DNA of 42,240 nt from an uncultured Clostridia bacterium (GCA_944372075.1 CALVYJ010000001.1:1-42240); one strand, 5' to 3'; numbered from the stretch's first letter, positions 15,585 through 25,990 are shown. A program made the numbers and translations. The notes: generated by a model from the sequence alone, not told the origin.

Positions 15585-15613
15585 ATTCTAGCATATCTCT
15601 TTTTATTTGTAAA
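15585..15613 (-). promoter_or_regulatory. Promoter of the sigma-factor gene
   Basis: TTTACA (15613-15608), 17 nt, TAGAAT (15590-15585) on the minus strand. It is an ordinary sigma-A promoter, not an obvious ECF autoregulatory one. Confidence 0.65.
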
Positions 15614-15674
15614 GAGATGATATGTACACACGTTTAACTTCATCTTGCCGAGCCTCCCTATTCCCCAATTTGAC

Positions 15675-15708
15675 AAAAGGACGGCGCCGGATCTCTCCGA
15701 CGCCGCCC
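15675..15708 (-). terminator. Terminator after the 15769-16176 gene
   Basis: GGACGGCGCCGG (15679-15690) and CCGACGCCGCCC (15697-15708) form a 12-bp stem with two G-U pairs; on the minus strand TTTTG follows. Confidence 0.7.
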
Positions 15709-15768
15709 TGTTCCAAGCTTCCCGCTCGCCACCTCCGCGCGGCAAGCCCTAAATTCGCTGCCTATCGC

Positions 15769-16176
15769 CTATTCTTTCCATACACGCTTGAGACACTCGC
15801 AAAATCCCTGCATCGTGTTCTCCCGTAAATCCAGATAATAACACCTGCCCCGATATCCGCCTTCATAATACCGCTCTATATTGAACCCGCTGTACTCTTC
15901 CTTGCAACAGATCAACAGCCTCTCGAACGGCATCTCCGATACCGTGTACTCTTCGTCAAATAAAAATTCCGCCCAAAGCCCCTCCTGCCTCTGCTTCTGC
16001 GTCCATTCGTCGATACTCACCCCGAACGCCGGCATCTCGTTCGCTCCGCTCGTCATCGCTTCCCAGCCGCGCAGTATCTGCCCGTATTGCGTACTCTCCC
16101 TTCCGTATTCCCGTATCGCCCCGTCTTGATATATCCGTATCGCTTGCGCTTCCGACGCCACTTTCTCTATCATCAT
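15769..16176 (-). CDS. Hypothetical protein, 135 residues
   Basis: The start at 16176 (MMIEKVASEAQAIRIYQDG) is set by GAGGAG 9 nt upstream and by a promoter just before it. The product is acidic, has no signal or membrane helix, and contains QYGQILRGWEAMTSGA, then LLICCKEEYSGFNIERYYEGGY, then a C-terminal LRENTMQGFCECLKRVW. I do not recognise a family. It is a single-gene unit with its own promoter and terminator. Confidence 0.7.
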   Translation of the reverse strand: MMIEKVASEAQAIRIYQDGAIREYGRESTQYGQILRGWEAMTSGANEMPAFGVSIDEWTQKQRQEGLWAEFLFDEEYTVSEMPFERLLICCKEEYSGFNIERYYEGGYRGRCYYLDLRENTMQGFCECLKRVWKE

Positions 16177-16201
16177 CCCGTACTTCTCCTCTTTTTTTTG
16201 T

Positions 16202-16230
16202 ATTATACCAAACTCTCCCCCCCTTGGCAA
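16202..16230 (-). promoter_or_regulatory. Promoter of the 15769-16176 gene
   Basis: TTGCCA (16230-16225), 17 nt containing seven G residues, TATAAT (16207-16202), minus strand. Confidence 0.65.
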
Positions 16231-16272
16231 GTAATTTTTTTGAAAATTTGTGTAAATTTTTATATAAAATTG

Positions 16273-16323
16273 TTGACAAATTTAGAAAATGAGGTATAAT
16301 AGTAGCGAAAAACGATAAGGAGG
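16273..16323 (+). promoter_or_regulatory. Promoter of the RHH regulator-clpB operon
   Basis: TTGACA (16273-16278), 16 nt, TATAAT (16295-16300), then AAGGAGG (16317-16323) before the ATG at 16332. No CIRCE or CtsR heptad repeat is seen. Confidence 0.8.
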
Positions 16324-16331
16324 ACTATCTC

Positions 16332-16988
16332 ATGAAAAAGAGCATGTACAGTTTGATGCTTGCCGAGGACGTGATCCGAGCGATCGATCGAATTGCGGAA
16401 GAGAAAGACACAAACCGTTCCAATCTTATCAATCAAATTTTGGCGGAATATGTTTCTCTGACGACGCCGGAAAAGCATGTGCAAAACATTTTTGATATCA
16501 TTGAAAATTTTATAGGAAAGCAAAACGGATATCTCCTGTATTCGCAGCCGAACGATATGACAATGAGCATCAAAAGTTCCCTGCAGTACCATTACCGTCC
16601 CACCATTCGCTACGAAGTCGAGATGTATCGAACGCCCTCGCAGACCATCGGGCAGCTGAAGATCATTTTCCGCACGACGTCTGCGGAGCTTTTGGTGGAG
16701 CTTACGCGGTTTTTCAAAATTTGGATGCAGTTGGAAAATATTTACATTCGGCAGTTTTTCCCGAAAGACTCGATCGAATACGGCATGGAATCGGGCAAAT
16801 TTTTGCGTACCTTTGCCGTACCAAACGATTCCGACTATACGGAAGAACAGATCGGCAACGCCATCAGCCATTATATAGCGACTTTCGACGAAATGCTGAA
16901 AGCCTTTCTCGCCGGAAAATTTTCTTCGACGGAAGAAATCGAATCGAGATACTTACAATATCTCAACAGCGGCGTGCAGTTGATTTAA
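16332..16988 (+). CDS. Ribbon-helix-helix regulator-like protein upstream of clpB
   Basis: This is a 218-residue protein. The first about 45 residues (MYSLMLAEDVIRAIDRIAEEKDTNRSNLINQILAEYV) form a CopG-like ribbon-helix-helix DNA-binding unit. The remaining about 170 residues are a domain I do not recognise, with YRPTIRYEVEMYRTPSQTIGQ, LTRFFKIWMQLENIYI and YTEEQIGNAISHYIATFDEML; it might sense a ligand or protein. The stop codon lies 19 nt before the clpB start, and no terminator separates them, so they are one operon. Since clpB in Clostridia is commonly under CtsR or HrcA, this protein may be a lineage-specific regulator of the chaperone; this is inference from position. Confidence 0.7.
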   Translation: MKKSMYSLMLAEDVIRAIDRIAEEKDTNRSNLINQILAEYVSLTTPEKHVQNIFDIIENFIGKQNGYLLYSQPNDMTMSIKSSLQYHYRPTIRYEVEMYRTPSQTIGQLKIIFRTTSAELLVELTRFFKIWMQLENIYIRQFFPKDSIEYGMESGKFLRTFAVPNDSDYTEEQIGNAISHYIATFDEMLKAFLAGKFSSTEEIESRYLQYLNSGVQLI

Positions 16989-17007
16989 CCCCAAGGAGGT
17001 GATTTTT

Positions 17008-19602
17008 ATGAACGCACAAAAATTTACAAAAAAGGCTCTGGAAGCTGTCAACGCAGCGCAGAGTATCGCACTTGAAAACCAAAATATGCAAATTATGCCC
17101 GAGCATCTGCTCTATGCGCTCGTGGATCAAGAAGGAGGTTTAATCCCGCAGCTTTTGAAAAAAATGGGAAAGGACACCGACAACCTCCTCGCCCTGCTCG
17201 ACGAAGCCATTCGAAAAATCCCGGCTGTCAGCGGCAGCGGAAGAGAACCGGATAAAATTTATATATCCCCCGTCACCGACAAAATTTTCAACGGCGCGGA
17301 ACGGCTCGCTTCTTCCTTAAAGGACGAATACGTTTCCGTTGAACATCTCATGCTCGCACTCTTTGATTATGCGCCGGATACCGTTCGCTCGATCTTTCGT
17401 TCGCTCGGAATTACCAAAGACGCCTTCCTTACGGAATTGAAAAAAGTGAAAACCGATCGCGTTACGAGCGATGAACCCGAAAATACCTACGACGCCCTTT
17501 CGAAATACGGCTTTGACCTCGTTCAACGCGCCAAAGAGCAAAAACTCGACCCGGTCATCGGGCGTGACAACGAAATTCGTAACGTCATCCGTATCCTTTC
17601 GCGCAAATCCAAAAACAATCCCGTTTTGATCGGCGAACCGGGCGTGGGCAAAACCGCCATCGCGGAAGGTTTGGCGCAGCGAATCGTTCGCGGCGACGTG
17701 CCGGAAGGTTTGAAAAATAAAACTATCTTTGCTTTGGATATGGGCGCACTCATCGCCGGCGCAAAGTTCAGAGGCGAATTCGAAGAGCGCTTAAAAGCCG
17801 TGCTCAATGAAATCAAAAAGAGCGAAGGAAAAATCCTGCTCTTTATCGATGAGCTGCATACCATCGTCGGCGCAGGGAAATCCGACGGCGCAATGGATGC
17901 GGGCAACCTCTTAAAACCGATGCTGGCACGCGGCGAGCTGCACTGCATCGGCGCAACGACCTTGGACGAGTACAGAAAATATATCGAAAAAGACGCCGCG
18001 CTCGAACGCAGATTCCAGCCCGTTATGGTCGACGAGCCGACCGTTGAAGATACGATCTCCATTCTGCGCGGATTGAAAGAACGCTATGAAGTTTTCCACG
18101 GCGTGCAGATCCACGACCAGGCGCTGATCGCCGCCGCTACCCTTTCCCATCGCTATATCTCCGACCGCTTCCTGCCGGATAAAGCCATCGACTTGGTCGA
18201 TGAGGCTTGCGCGACCATTCGCACCGAAATCGATTCGATGCCCAGCGAAATGGACGATATCGCACGCAAGATCATGCAGCTGGAAATCGAAGAGATGGCT
18301 TTGAAAAAAGAAACGGATTCCCTTTCGAAAGAACGGCTGTCCGCTTTGCAGAAAGAATTGGCGGAGCTGCGCGATCAGTTTAACGCCATGAAGACGCAGT
18401 GGAACAATGAGAAAGCCAGCATCCATATCGTTTCCGATACAAAGGCGGAGATCGAAAAAGTCAACGGCGAAATCGAAGCCGCTCAACGCGAAGGAGATTA
18501 CGAACGCGCCGCTAAATTGAAGTACAGCAAACTGCCGGAGTTGCAGAAAACATTGGAAAAGGCGCAAACCGAAAGCAGTACGGCTAAACACACGCTCTTG
18601 CGCGATACGGTAACCGAAGAGGAAATCGCGCGCGTCGTCGCGCGCTGGACGGGCATCCCGCTCGCAAAACTCATGGAAGGCGAACGCGAAAAAATCTTGC
18701 ACTTGGACGATATTTTGCATAAACGCGTGATCGGTCAGGACGAAGCCGTTACAAAAGTGACCGAAGCGATCTTGCGTTCCCGCGCCGGCATCGCCGACCC
18801 CAACCGACCGATCGGTTCCTTCTTGTTCTTGGGCCCTACCGGCGTTGGAAAGACAGAACTCGCAAAAGCGCTCGCTGAAAGTTTGTTCGATGACGAGCAT
18901 AACCTCGTCCGCATCGATATGACCGAATATATGGAAAAATTTTCCGTGTCCAGATTGATCGGCGCCCCTCCCGGATACGTCGGATACGACGAAGGCGGTC
19001 AGCTGACCGAGGCCGTGCGCAGAAAACCGTATTCGGTCGTCCTGTTCGATGAAATCGAAAAGGCGCACCCCGACGTGTTTAATATCCTCTTGCAGGTTTT
19101 GGATGACGGAAGAATTACCGATTCGCAGGGCAGAACCGTGGATTTCAAAAATACGATCATCATTTTAACGTCTAACCTCGGCTCGTCCTATCTGTTGGAC
19201 GGCATCGAGGAAAACGGCGAAATCTCCGAATCCGCCAAAGAACAGGTTTCCGCTTTGCTGAAACAGAGCTTCCGCCCGGAATTTTTGAATCGACTCGACG
19301 AGATCGTTTATTATAAACCGCTTACAAAAGACAACATCACCAAAATTATCGATCTCTTAATTCAAGATCTCACGACCCGCCTCGAAGACAAACAGTTGAA
19401 GCTCGTCATTACGCCGCTCGCAAAAGATTTGATCATCGAAAACGGCTACGATCCCGTTTACGGCGCTCGCCCGCTCAAACGCTATCTGCAAAGCAAGGTG
19501 GAAACGTTGATCGCTAAAACGATTATCGCCAACGACCTGCAACCGGGAAATACCATCGAAATCGGCGCAATGAACGGAGATTTTACGGTCAATATCTTGT
19601 GA
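17008..19602 (+). CDS. clpB: ATP-dependent disaggregase ClpB
   Basis: This 864-residue hexameric AAA+ chaperone pulls polypeptides out of aggregates together with DnaK. Domains run in standard order: the Clp N domain ([18 protein letters not shown], repeats to about 145), NBD1 with Walker [14 protein letters not shown] and Walker [11 protein letters not shown], the coiled-coil middle domain (about 395-530) that defines ClpB rather than ClpC, and NBD2 with [12 protein letters not shown] and [15 protein letters not shown], ending in a small domain ([22 protein letters not shown]). The start at 17008 follows AAGGAGGTG with proper spacing. The length is normal. Confidence 0.98.
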   Translation: MNAQKFTKKALEAVNAAQSIALENQNMQIMPEHLLYALVDQEGGLIPQLLKKMGKDTDNLLALLDEAIRKIPAVSGSGREPDKIYISPVTDKIFNGAERLASSLKDEYVSVEHLMLALFDYAPDTVRSIFRSLGITKDAFLTELKKVKTDRVTSDEPENTYDALSKYGFDLVQRAKEQKLDPVIGRDNEIRNVIRILSRKSKNNPVLIGEPGVGKTAIAEGLAQRIVRGDVPEGLKNKTIFALDMGALIAGAKFRGEFEERLKAVLNEIKKSEGKILLFIDELHTIVGAGKSDGAMDAGNLLKPMLARGELHCIGATTLDEYRKYIEKDAALERRFQPVMVDEPTVEDTISILRGLKERYEVFHGVQIHDQALIAAATLSHRYISDRFLPDKAIDLVDEACATIRTEIDSMPSEMDDIARKIMQLEIEEMALKKETDSLSKERLSALQKELAELRDQFNAMKTQWNNEKASIHIVSDTKAEIEKVNGEIEAAQREGDYERAAKLKYSKLPELQKTLEKAQTESSTAKHTLLRDTVTEEEIARVVARWTGIPLAKLMEGEREKILHLDDILHKRVIGQDEAVTKVTEAILRSRAGIADPNRPIGSFLFLGPTGVGKTELAKALAESLFDDEHNLVRIDMTEYMEKFSVSRLIGAPPGYVGYDEGGQLTEAVRRKPYSVVLFDEIEKAHPDVFNILLQVLDDGRITDSQGRTVDFKNTIIILTSNLGSSYLLDGIEENGEISESAKEQVSALLKQSFRPEFLNRLDEIVYYKPLTKDNITKIIDLLIQDLTTRLEDKQLKLVITPLAKDLIIENGYDPVYGARPLKRYLQSKVETLIAKTIIANDLQPGNTIEIGAMNGDFTVNIL

Positions 19603-19716
19603 TTTGAAGTTGCCAAACGCTTCTCCTTTGATGGTTTTTATAAACCTGAAATTTATCTCTTTTTAACTTTTGTCAATCGGTTGCGCGTATCTTCTTTACG
19701 CTTTTTGCAACCGGTT

Positions 19717-19805
19717 GCAGAGAGAAGGGCGCCTCGCAGATATGCGAGGCGCCCTCTCTCTGCATAATGAGCGCGGAGCCTTGTAGCTTTACAATGCTCC
19801 GCGCT
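19717..19805 (+). terminator. Two large hairpins after clpB, the second a terminator
   Basis: The first hairpin (19717-19763) has a stem of about 21 bp with one bulge (arms ending GCGCCTCGCA/TGCGAGGCGC). The second (19770-19805) pairs AGCGCGGAGC with GCTCCGCGCT and is followed by TTTTG. GCAACCGGTTGC just before (19707-19718) is a perfect 12-bp palindrome. Confidence 0.8.
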
Positions 19806-19851
19806 TTTGATCGGTCTTAAAAACCGCATTTTATCCCGTCAAAATCCCGGC

Positions 19852-21081
19852 TTATTCATTTTGCGACCCCTTCACAGATCGGTCTGTTTCTTTTTCGGAT
19901 TGCCTTGACTTTGTAAACAGTAACACGAAAAACATCAGCAGCGGGAATATAACCCCGACCCCGATTCCGACCGACAAACTCCCCCCGAATTGATCGGCGA
20001 CGCCCCCTACCATGGAAGGGCCTGACATACAGCCCAGATCTCCCGCCAGGGCCAACAGCGCAAACAGAGCCGTACCCCCCTTCGGGATACGTTCCGTCGC
20101 ATAGGAAAAAATGCCGGGCCACATGATCGCAACAAACAATCCGACGACGCCGCAGCCTACCAATCCCAGCCATGCCTGCGATTGCGGCGCCAACGCGCAG
20201 AGCAGATATCCGCCGACACATCCGACCGAAGCGACCGTCAGCGCCTTTTTCAAATCAATCTTTCCGCCGATTACGGAAAACATGACGCGAGATATTCCCA
20301 TGCAGACGGCAAACAGACAGGGCCCCAGCAGATCGCCCACCGTCTTTGAAACTTTTAATCCAGATTCCGCAAACGCAGACGCCCACTGCCCGATCGCAAT
20401 TTCACTGCTTCCGGCACAGATCATCAAGATTACGCAAAGCCAGAAGGTTCGTCCCCGCAACAATTCGCGGATTTTAATGGGATTTTCACCCTCTCGCACA
20501 AGTCTATGGATCGGCACAAACATGAACAACACGGCATTCAAGAGCGGTACAACCGCCCAAATACACGCCAAAATCATCCAGTTCTGCACGCCCGCCAGTA
20601 CGAAAAACAACGTAGAGATCGCTACGACGCTCACCTGCCCCCAACAATAAAAAGAATGCAGCAAGCTCATCGCCGCCTTTTTATTTTGAGTCGGACAAGC
20701 CTCTATCACCGGACTGACCAACACCTCGATCAGTCCGCCGCCGATCGCATACAGCGCCGATGCGGCAAACAGTCCGATGACCGGTATCGGCAGTACATTC
20801 GGCAGCACCGCTAACAATATCAAACCCGTTCCGCAAAGAATATGCGCAATAACCAGACATTTTCGATATCCGATCGCATCCGCATACTTCGTAGCCAGCA
20901 GATCTACCAATAATTGCACTCCGAAATTGACCGTTATCATCGTCCCGATCAGCGTAAGTGAAATGCCGTAATCGCTCTGAAAGGTCAAAAATAACAGCGG
21001 CGCAAAATTATTGATGATCGCTTGCGTTATGTATCCGGTATAACACGACAGTATCGTTGAACGCACGCCTAACCTTCTCAT
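19852..21081 (-). CDS. Major facilitator superfamily transporter
   Basis: This 409-residue integral membrane protein has about 12 membrane helices, including FAPLLFLTF, LVIAHILCGTGLILLAVL, VIGLFAASALYAIGGGLIEVL, VVAISTLFFVLAG, LCVILMICAGSSEIAIG, GLVGCGVVGLFVAIMWPGIF and VGIGVGVIFPLLMFFVLLF. The loop TKYADAIGYRKCL between helices 2 and 3 is the MFS signature. The C-terminus is charged. The pattern resembles sugar/fucose-type MFS permeases, but the substrate is not evident. The ATG at 21081 is preferred over the upstream GTG because GAGGG precedes it. It follows a GNAT gene by about 30 nt in the same operon. Confidence 0.85.
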   Translation of the reverse strand: MRRLGVRSTILSCYTGYITQAIINNFAPLLFLTFQSDYGISLTLIGTMITVNFGVQLLVDLLATKYADAIGYRKCLVIAHILCGTGLILLAVLPNVLPIPVIGLFAASALYAIGGGLIEVLVSPVIEACPTQNKKAAMSLLHSFYCWGQVSVVAISTLFFVLAGVQNWMILACIWAVVPLLNAVLFMFVPIHRLVREGENPIKIRELLRGRTFWLCVILMICAGSSEIAIGQWASAFAESGLKVSKTVGDLLGPCLFAVCMGISRVMFSVIGGKIDLKKALTVASVGCVGGYLLCALAPQSQAWLGLVGCGVVGLFVAIMWPGIFSYATERIPKGGTALFALLALAGDLGCMSGPSMVGGVADQFGGSLSVGIGVGVIFPLLMFFVLLFTKSRQSEKETDRSVKGSQNE

Positions 21082-21109
21082 TGTTTCCCTCACTCGCCGG
21101 CTTCGCGAA

Positions 21110-21565
21110 CTATTCTTCAGACCGCAGTTCCTTTACCATCTGTTTATATTCCAACCCTCGATATCCCAACCGCTCATACAGCGCGCGCGCCCGCAAATTG
21201 TTCGCTTCCAGCTCCAATCGGATGCGCGCAAACCCTTCCCGCTCCGCTTGCTCTTCAATTGCGGAAAAAAACGCCTTCCCGATCCCGTGCGATCGGTATT
21301 CCGGCAAAATATACATTTCCTCCAACCACATTACCTTTCCGCCCGCTTCCCGCGAAAAAGTCTTTGCCAGCAACGCATACCCGATCACCGCGCCTTCCAG
21401 CTCCGCAACATATCCCTCCGCATATCGATCCGAGCGCATCAGTTCCTCAAACATCCCTTCGTGATACGTTCGCGGCAATGCGTGCAAAACTGCCGAAGAC
21501 GAATAAAACATCTCCGATAGGCGCAAAAAATCTCTTCGGTCAGCCTTCCGTAATTTCCGTATCAT
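21110..21565 (-). CDS. GNAT-family N-acetyltransferase
   Basis: This 151-residue protein has the GNAT fold: MIRKLRKADRRDFLRL, then VAELEGAVIGYALLA, then MWLEEMYILPEYRSHGIGKAFFSAI, where RSHGIG is the acetyl-CoA pyrophosphate loop, and RLELEANNLRARALYERLGYR, the family's C-terminal motif. It is full length. Substrate unknown. GAGAGG precedes the ATG and a TTGACA-N18-TATAAT promoter lies at 21619-21590. It is co-transcribed with the MFS gene. Confidence 0.9.
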   Translation of the reverse strand: MIRKLRKADRRDFLRLSEMFYSSSAVLHALPRTYHEGMFEELMRSDRYAEGYVAELEGAVIGYALLAKTFSREAGGKVMWLEEMYILPEYRSHGIGKAFFSAIEEQAEREGFARIRLELEANNLRARALYERLGYRGLEYKQMVKELRSEE

Positions 21566-21589
21566 ACTCTACCTCTCAAAATATTTGCT

Positions 21590-21619
21590 ATTATACCATG
21601 AATCGAGCAACCTTGTCAA
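21590..21619 (-). promoter_or_regulatory. Promoter of the GNAT-MFS operon
   Basis: TTGACA (21619-21614), 18 nt, TATAAT (21595-21590), minus strand. Confidence 0.75.
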
Positions 21620-21710
21620 CAAATATAATCGCAACCGACTTGCATTTCCTCCGCAATCGTATGCGTTATTGTATTCCTCGAATCTCCCGCCAACGGGCAC
21701 TTTTATAATA

Positions 21711-21740
21711 AAAAAAACAGAGGAATTGTGCATCCCTCTG
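21711..21740 (-). terminator. Terminator of rny
   Basis: CAGAGG (21718-21723) pairs with CCTCTG (21735-21740), and the minus strand then runs into eight or more T residues. Confidence 0.75.
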
Positions 21741-21787
21741 CTCATTCTTTCCGTTTTTGTACCGCTCCTGCTCGGAACGCGCTCCCG

Positions 21788-23401
21788 TTATTTCGCGTAT
21801 TCTACTCCGCGAAATTCGCGAATCACATTGACTTTGATCTGACCGGGATATTCCAATTCCTGCTCGATCTTTTTGGCAATGTCCTTTGCCAAAAACAAAG
21901 TATGCGCGTCGTCGATCTGCTCCGGCTTTACGATCACTCGGATTTCACGCCCCGCCTGAATGGCATAGCTCTTGTCCACACCCTTAAAGGAGGAAGCGAT
22001 ACTCTCCAACTGCTCCAATCGCTTGACGTAATTCGTGCTCGTTTCCCTGCGCGCACCCGGTCTCGCACCCGAGATCGCATCCGCCGCCTGCACCAATACC
22101 GCCTCGATCGTTTTCGGCTCAACGTCGCCATGATGCGCCATGATCGCATTGACAATGTTGTTGTTCTCTTTATATTTCTTCGCTATATCCGCACCGATTT
22201 GTATATGCGTGCCTTCCTGCTCGTGATCGACTGCCTTTCCGATATCGTGCAAGAGTCCGGCGCGCTTCGCCAAATTCACATCTAACCCCAGTTCAGCCGC
22301 CATCATGCCGGCCAACTGCGCAACTTCGATGGAGTGCTTATACACGTTTTGTCCGTAACTCGTTCTGTATTTCAACCGACCCAAAAGTTTGATAAGCTCC
22401 GGATGCAATCCGAAAATTCCCACCTCAAACATCGCCGCTTCGCCGTTTTCTTTGATCTGTTGATCCAGCTCCTTGCGGACTTTTTCGACCGTCTCTTCGA
22501 TCCTTGCCGGATGAATTCTTCCGTCCGCGATCAGCTTTTCCAAAGACAGTCTCGCAACTTCCCGCCGCACGGGATCAAACCCCGACAAAATTACGACTTC
22601 CGGCGTATCGTCGATGATCAATTCAATGCCCGTCGCGTTTTCCAACGCGCGGATGTTTCTCCCTTCTCTGCCGATGATCCGCGCCTTCATGTCGTCGTTC
22701 GGCAACGGCACAACCGAAACCGTGATCTCCGACGCATGGTCGCTCGCACAGCGCTGTATCGCAAGGCTGATGATCTTTTTGGCGTTTTGATCCGCCTCGT
22801 CCTTCGCCTGCTGCTCGATATTCCGTACCTGCAACGCCACGTCGTGCCGCGTTTCATCCAAAATGTTTTCCGTAAGCGCCTTCTTCGCCTCTTCCCGCGT
22901 AAGCTGCGCTACCTTTTCCAGCTCCTGCAACATCAAATCGTGTTGATGATTGACCTTTTCCTGCATCTTCTTGATCTCGCCTTCCTGGCGCACAAGATTC
23001 TTTTGCTGCTGTTCCAAAGAGTCCGATTTCTTTTGCAGAGAATCTTCCTTCTTATCGAGGTTATCCTCCTTTTGCATCAAGCGTTGCTCCGCTTTTTGCA
23101 GTTCGATCTTCTTCTCTTTGGTCTCTCTTTCAAATTCGTTCCTTAATTTTAAGTCCTGTTCCTTAGCCTCTAAAATAGCTTCTTTCTTTAATGCTTTCGC
23201 TTCATTCTCCGCTTCGTCAAGCATTAATTTAATTCTTTGATTCACTTCTCCCACTTTCCGCTCTTCGGCCTTTTTATACAAAATCCGACCGGCAAAAAAG
23301 CAGGCTGCACCAACAACTACTATAGCGACGGCGAGCACAACGACGATCCAAACTTGCACCGTTGCCGCCAGAAACAGGGTGCTTAAATTCGCTTTATACA
23401 T
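21788..23401 (-). CDS. rny: Ribonuclease Y
   Basis: This 537-residue membrane-anchored endoribonuclease initiates mRNA decay in Firmicutes. An N-terminal membrane helix ([21 protein letters not shown]) is followed by a long coiled coil (about 40-190, many K/E/Q). The KH domain includes [26 protein letters not shown]. The HD phosphodiesterase domain includes [12 protein letters not shown] (metal ligands) and MAHHGDVEP. The end [14 protein letters not shown] is the family's usual C-terminus. AGGAGG lies 7 nt before the ATG, and a promoter lies at 23550-23522. Confidence 0.98.
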   Translation of the reverse strand: MYKANLSTLFLAATVQVWIVVVLAVAIVVVGAACFFAGRILYKKAEERKVGEVNQRIKLMLDEAENEAKALKKEAILEAKEQDLKLRNEFERETKEKKIELQKAEQRLMQKEDNLDKKEDSLQKKSDSLEQQQKNLVRQEGEIKKMQEKVNHQHDLMLQELEKVAQLTREEAKKALTENILDETRHDVALQVRNIEQQAKDEADQNAKKIISLAIQRCASDHASEITVSVVPLPNDDMKARIIGREGRNIRALENATGIELIIDDTPEVVILSGFDPVRREVARLSLEKLIADGRIHPARIEETVEKVRKELDQQIKENGEAAMFEVGIFGLHPELIKLLGRLKYRTSYGQNVYKHSIEVAQLAGMMAAELGLDVNLAKRAGLLHDIGKAVDHEQEGTHIQIGADIAKKYKENNNIVNAIMAHHGDVEPKTIEAVLVQAADAISGARPGARRETSTNYVKRLEQLESIASSFKGVDKSYAIQAGREIRVIVKPEQIDDAHTLFLAKDIAKKIEQELEYPGQIKVNVIREFRGVEYAK

Positions 23402-23521
23402 CGAACAGCCTCCTGTAATATGACTTCAATATAAATGCTAAAATTCGCCTTTTTGTCTCTTTTTATGCTCTTTTTTCTTCTCAGCGGCAAAAATGCACTT
23501 TTTTCCATTTATATCATATCA

Positions 23522-23550
23522 ATTATAACGTATTTTTGTATAAAAGTCAA
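23522..23550 (-). promoter_or_regulatory. Promoter of rny
   Basis: TTGACT (23550-23545), 17 nt, TATAAT (23527-23522), minus strand, with an untranslated leader of about 110 nt. Confidence 0.75.
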
Positions 23551-23577
23551 CGCTATGCCTAAAATTTACGCGCGAGT

Positions 23578-23617
23578 TAAAAAAAAATCGCTCCGATTGC
23601 TCGAAGCGATTTTTTTC
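23578..23617. terminator. Terminator of gap, usable on both strands
   Basis: AAAAAATCGCT and AGCGATTTTTTT pair around a 12-nt loop. It lies just after the gap stop codon. Confidence 0.8.
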
Positions 23618-23628
23618 CTTCGGAACGA

Positions 23629-24645
23629 TTACTTCAATTCCGCAAAATATTTAATGGTGCGTACCATCTGGCTCGTATAAGAATTTTCATTGTCGTACCA
23701 GGATACTACTTTGACAAGCGTAGTGCCGTCTCCCATCGGCATGCACTTGGTCTGCGTAGCATCAAACAACGAACCGTACGTGATACCGATTACGTCGGAA
23801 GATACGATCTCGTCTTCGGTATAACCGAACGAATCGCTCGCCGCCGCCTTCATCGCCGCATTGACGCCCGCGTTGTCTACTTCGCCTTCAACTACAGCAA
23901 CCAGCTGCGTCAAAGAACCCGTGGGAACCGGTACGCGCTGCGCGCAACCGTCCAAAACTCCGTTCAGCTCGGGGATAACAAGACCGATCGCCTTTGCCGC
24001 TCCGGTGCTGTTCGGCGTAATGTTCACCGCCGCCGCACGCGCACGGCGCAAATCACCTTTGCGATGAGGCCCGTCCAACGTCATCTGGTCGCCCGTATAT
24101 GCGTGGATCGTCGTCATATAACCCTTTTTGATCTTCGCAAATTTGTTGAGCGCGTTCGCCATCGGAGCAAGACAGTTCGTCGTGCAAGATGCCGCAGAGA
24201 TAATCGTATCCGTCGCCTTCAACGTCTTTTCGTTGACGCTGTAAACGATCGTCGGCAGATCGTTGCCGGCAGGAGCCGATATTACGACCTTCTTTGCCCC
24301 GGCATCAATGTGCGCCTGGCTCTTTGCTTTCGAGCAGTAGAAGCCCGTGCATTCCAATACAACGTCTACGCCGATCTCGCCCCAAGGCAGATCCTTCGCA
24401 TCCTTCTCGGCATAAATCTTGATCTCTTTGCCGTCTACGATGATCGAATTTTCGGTCGCGGAAACTTTGTCTGCCAGCGCATATCTGCCCTGCGCAGAAT
24501 CGTACTTCAGCAAGTGCGCAAGCATTACCGGGCTGGTCAAATCGTTGATCGCTACCACATCATACCCCTTCGCGTTGAACATCTGACGGAATGCCAGACG
24601 TCCGATCCGACCAAATCCATTGATCGCTACTCTTACATTAGCCAT
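23629..24645 (-). CDS. gap: Glyceraldehyde-3-phosphate dehydrogenase
   Basis: This 338-residue glycolytic enzyme oxidises glyceraldehyde-3-phosphate with NAD and phosphate. The NAD-binding start is [19 protein letters not shown]. The catalytic cysteine lies in [19 protein letters not shown] and [20 protein letters not shown] bind phosphate, and the C-terminal WYDNENSY is canonical. The length is normal. Aldolase gene fba lies 2 kb away, so two lower-glycolysis genes are near each other though not in one operon. GGAGG precedes the ATG. Confidence 0.98.
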   Translation of the reverse strand: MANVRVAINGFGRIGRLAFRQMFNAKGYDVVAINDLTSPVMLAHLLKYDSAQGRYALADKVSATENSIIVDGKEIKIYAEKDAKDLPWGEIGVDVVLECTGFYCSKAKSQAHIDAGAKKVVISAPAGNDLPTIVYSVNEKTLKATDTIISAASCTTNCLAPMANALNKFAKIKKGYMTTIHAYTGDQMTLDGPHRKGDLRRARAAAVNITPNSTGAAKAIGLVIPELNGVLDGCAQRVPVPTGSLTQLVAVVEGEVDNAGVNAAMKAAASDSFGYTEDEIVSSDVIGITYGSLFDATQTKCMPMGDGTTLVKVVSWYDNENSYTSQMVRTIKYFAELK

Positions 24646-24704
24646 TTGAATATCCTCCGTTCTCTAAATATATTTTATATTATTTGTCTGTTTTTAGCAG
24701 TATT

Positions 24705-24733
24705 ATTATACCAAATGCGTAAAATTTAGTCAA
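24705..24733 (-). promoter_or_regulatory. Promoter of gap
   Basis: TTGACT (24733-24728), 17 nt, TATAAT (24710-24705), minus strand. Confidence 0.8.
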
Positions 24734-24811
24734 TAGTTTGCACGAAATACTTTTTCTGCACCGTTCTTTATGAAAATTTTGCACAAAACATTTCTCTTTC
24801 GTGCATTTGCC

Positions 24812-25927
24812 TTATTTCAAATTTTCCGCATTCAAGCATTTCAACTCTTCCGGTACAAACGCCCCGTCCTTGCGGATCAATACGTCGTCAAAATAGATCT
24901 CTCCGCCGCCGTACTCGGGTCGCTGGATCAAAACCATATCCCAATGCACGCTCGATTTGTTGCCGTTGAACGCGTCTTCATAACTGCATCCCGGCGTAAA
25001 ATGAATGGAGCCGCTGATCTTTTCGTCAAACAAGATGTCCAGCATCGGACTGGTCACATACGGATTTACCCCGATCGCAAACTCCCCTACATACCGCGCT
25101 CCGGCATCCGTATCCAATACCGCGTTCAACGCCTCCGTATTGGACGACGTCGCCTCTACAATTTTCCCGTCCTTAAATACGAGCCGCACCTGTTCGTGCT
25201 TGATCCCGTTTTGCAGCGTCGGCGCATTGTACGTGATCACTCCGTTGACGCTTTCCTTGACCGGCGCCGTATAGACTTCTCCGTCCGGTATATTCATGTG
25301 ACCCGCACACTTGATCGCCGGAATCCCCTTGATCGAAAACGTAAGATCCGTCCCCTGCGCAACCAGCCGGACTTTGTCCGTCCTCTCCATCAACGACTGC
25401 AACGCGTCCATCGCCTTGTCCATTTTCGAATAATCCAACGTGCAAACATTAAAATAATAATCTTCAAACTTCTCCGTAGACATGCCCGCATTCTGCGCCA
25501 TCGACGGGTTCGGATACCGCAATACCACCCACTTCGTCTTCTTTACGCGAATTTCATGATGCACCGGGAAGGAAAACTCGCGATCGTATTGCTGCATTTT
25601 CTCCGCAGGAACATCCGATAATTCAAACGTGTTTTCTCCGCCGCGGATGCCGATATAACAATCCATATCCTCCATCCGATATTTCGCATAGTTCGCGCGC
25701 AGTTTGCAATGCTCTTCGCTCGTTCCCATCAGCATCGCACGCTCTACCGATAAATCGATCACGTCCGCAAACGGATACCCGCCCGCCGCAAATACCTTCT
25801 CTATGCAGGCGTTCACCAGCTCATGATCAATTCCTCTCGCTTCAATCAATACCTTTTCGCCCTTCTGACAATGCACCGAATAGTTTACCAGCACATCCGC
25901 CAATTTGTCAATCCTCGGATCTCGCAT
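24812..25927 (-). CDS. M29-family metallo-aminopeptidase
   Basis: This is a 371-residue cytoplasmic aminopeptidase of the AmpS/aminopeptidase T family. It starts MRDPRIDKLADVLVNYSV, continues KGEKVLIEARGIDHELV, and holds the conserved metal-site region late in the protein: EFAIGVNPYV, LFDEKISGSIHFTPG and NKSSVHWDMVLI. The ATG at 25927 follows AAAGGAG. The frame is open 32 codons further upstream, but that part reads over the promoter (TTTATA-N17-TATAAT at 26019-25991). It probably trims N-terminal residues from peptides. Confidence 0.93.
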   Translation of the reverse strand: MRDPRIDKLADVLVNYSVHCQKGEKVLIEARGIDHELVNACIEKVFAAGGYPFADVIDLSVERAMLMGTSEEHCKLRANYAKYRMEDMDCYIGIRGGENTFELSDVPAEKMQQYDREFSFPVHHEIRVKKTKWVVLRYPNPSMAQNAGMSTEKFEDYYFNVCTLDYSKMDKAMDALQSLMERTDKVRLVAQGTDLTFSIKGIPAIKCAGHMNIPDGEVYTAPVKESVNGVITYNAPTLQNGIKHEQVRLVFKDGKIVEATSSNTEALNAVLDTDAGARYVGEFAIGVNPYVTSPMLDILFDEKISGSIHFTPGCSYEDAFNGNKSSVHWDMVLIQRPEYGGGEIYFDDVLIRKDGAFVPEELKCLNAENLK

Positions 25928-25990
25928 TTGTGTACTCTCCTTTTTTTCCGCAATGCGCTCGCACATTGCTCTTTTTTCTTTCCACTCTCT

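Noticed and set aside
15586-15745. Longer sigma-factor start(s) up to 15745
   Set aside because: The extra residues are low-complexity and overlap the promoter; the ATG at 15586 lies in the -10 box.
17911-19068. Long antisense reading frame over clpB
   Set aside because: It is composed of the reverse complement of a strongly conserved gene and has no promoter or ribosome site.
19717-19805. Possible CRISPR or repeat array after clpB
   Set aside because: Only two different hairpins are present, without spacers; they fit a terminator region.
22334-23146. Plus-strand frame over rny
   Set aside because: It is rich in Leu/Phe/Arg as expected for the complement of a coiled-coil coding region; rny is certain.
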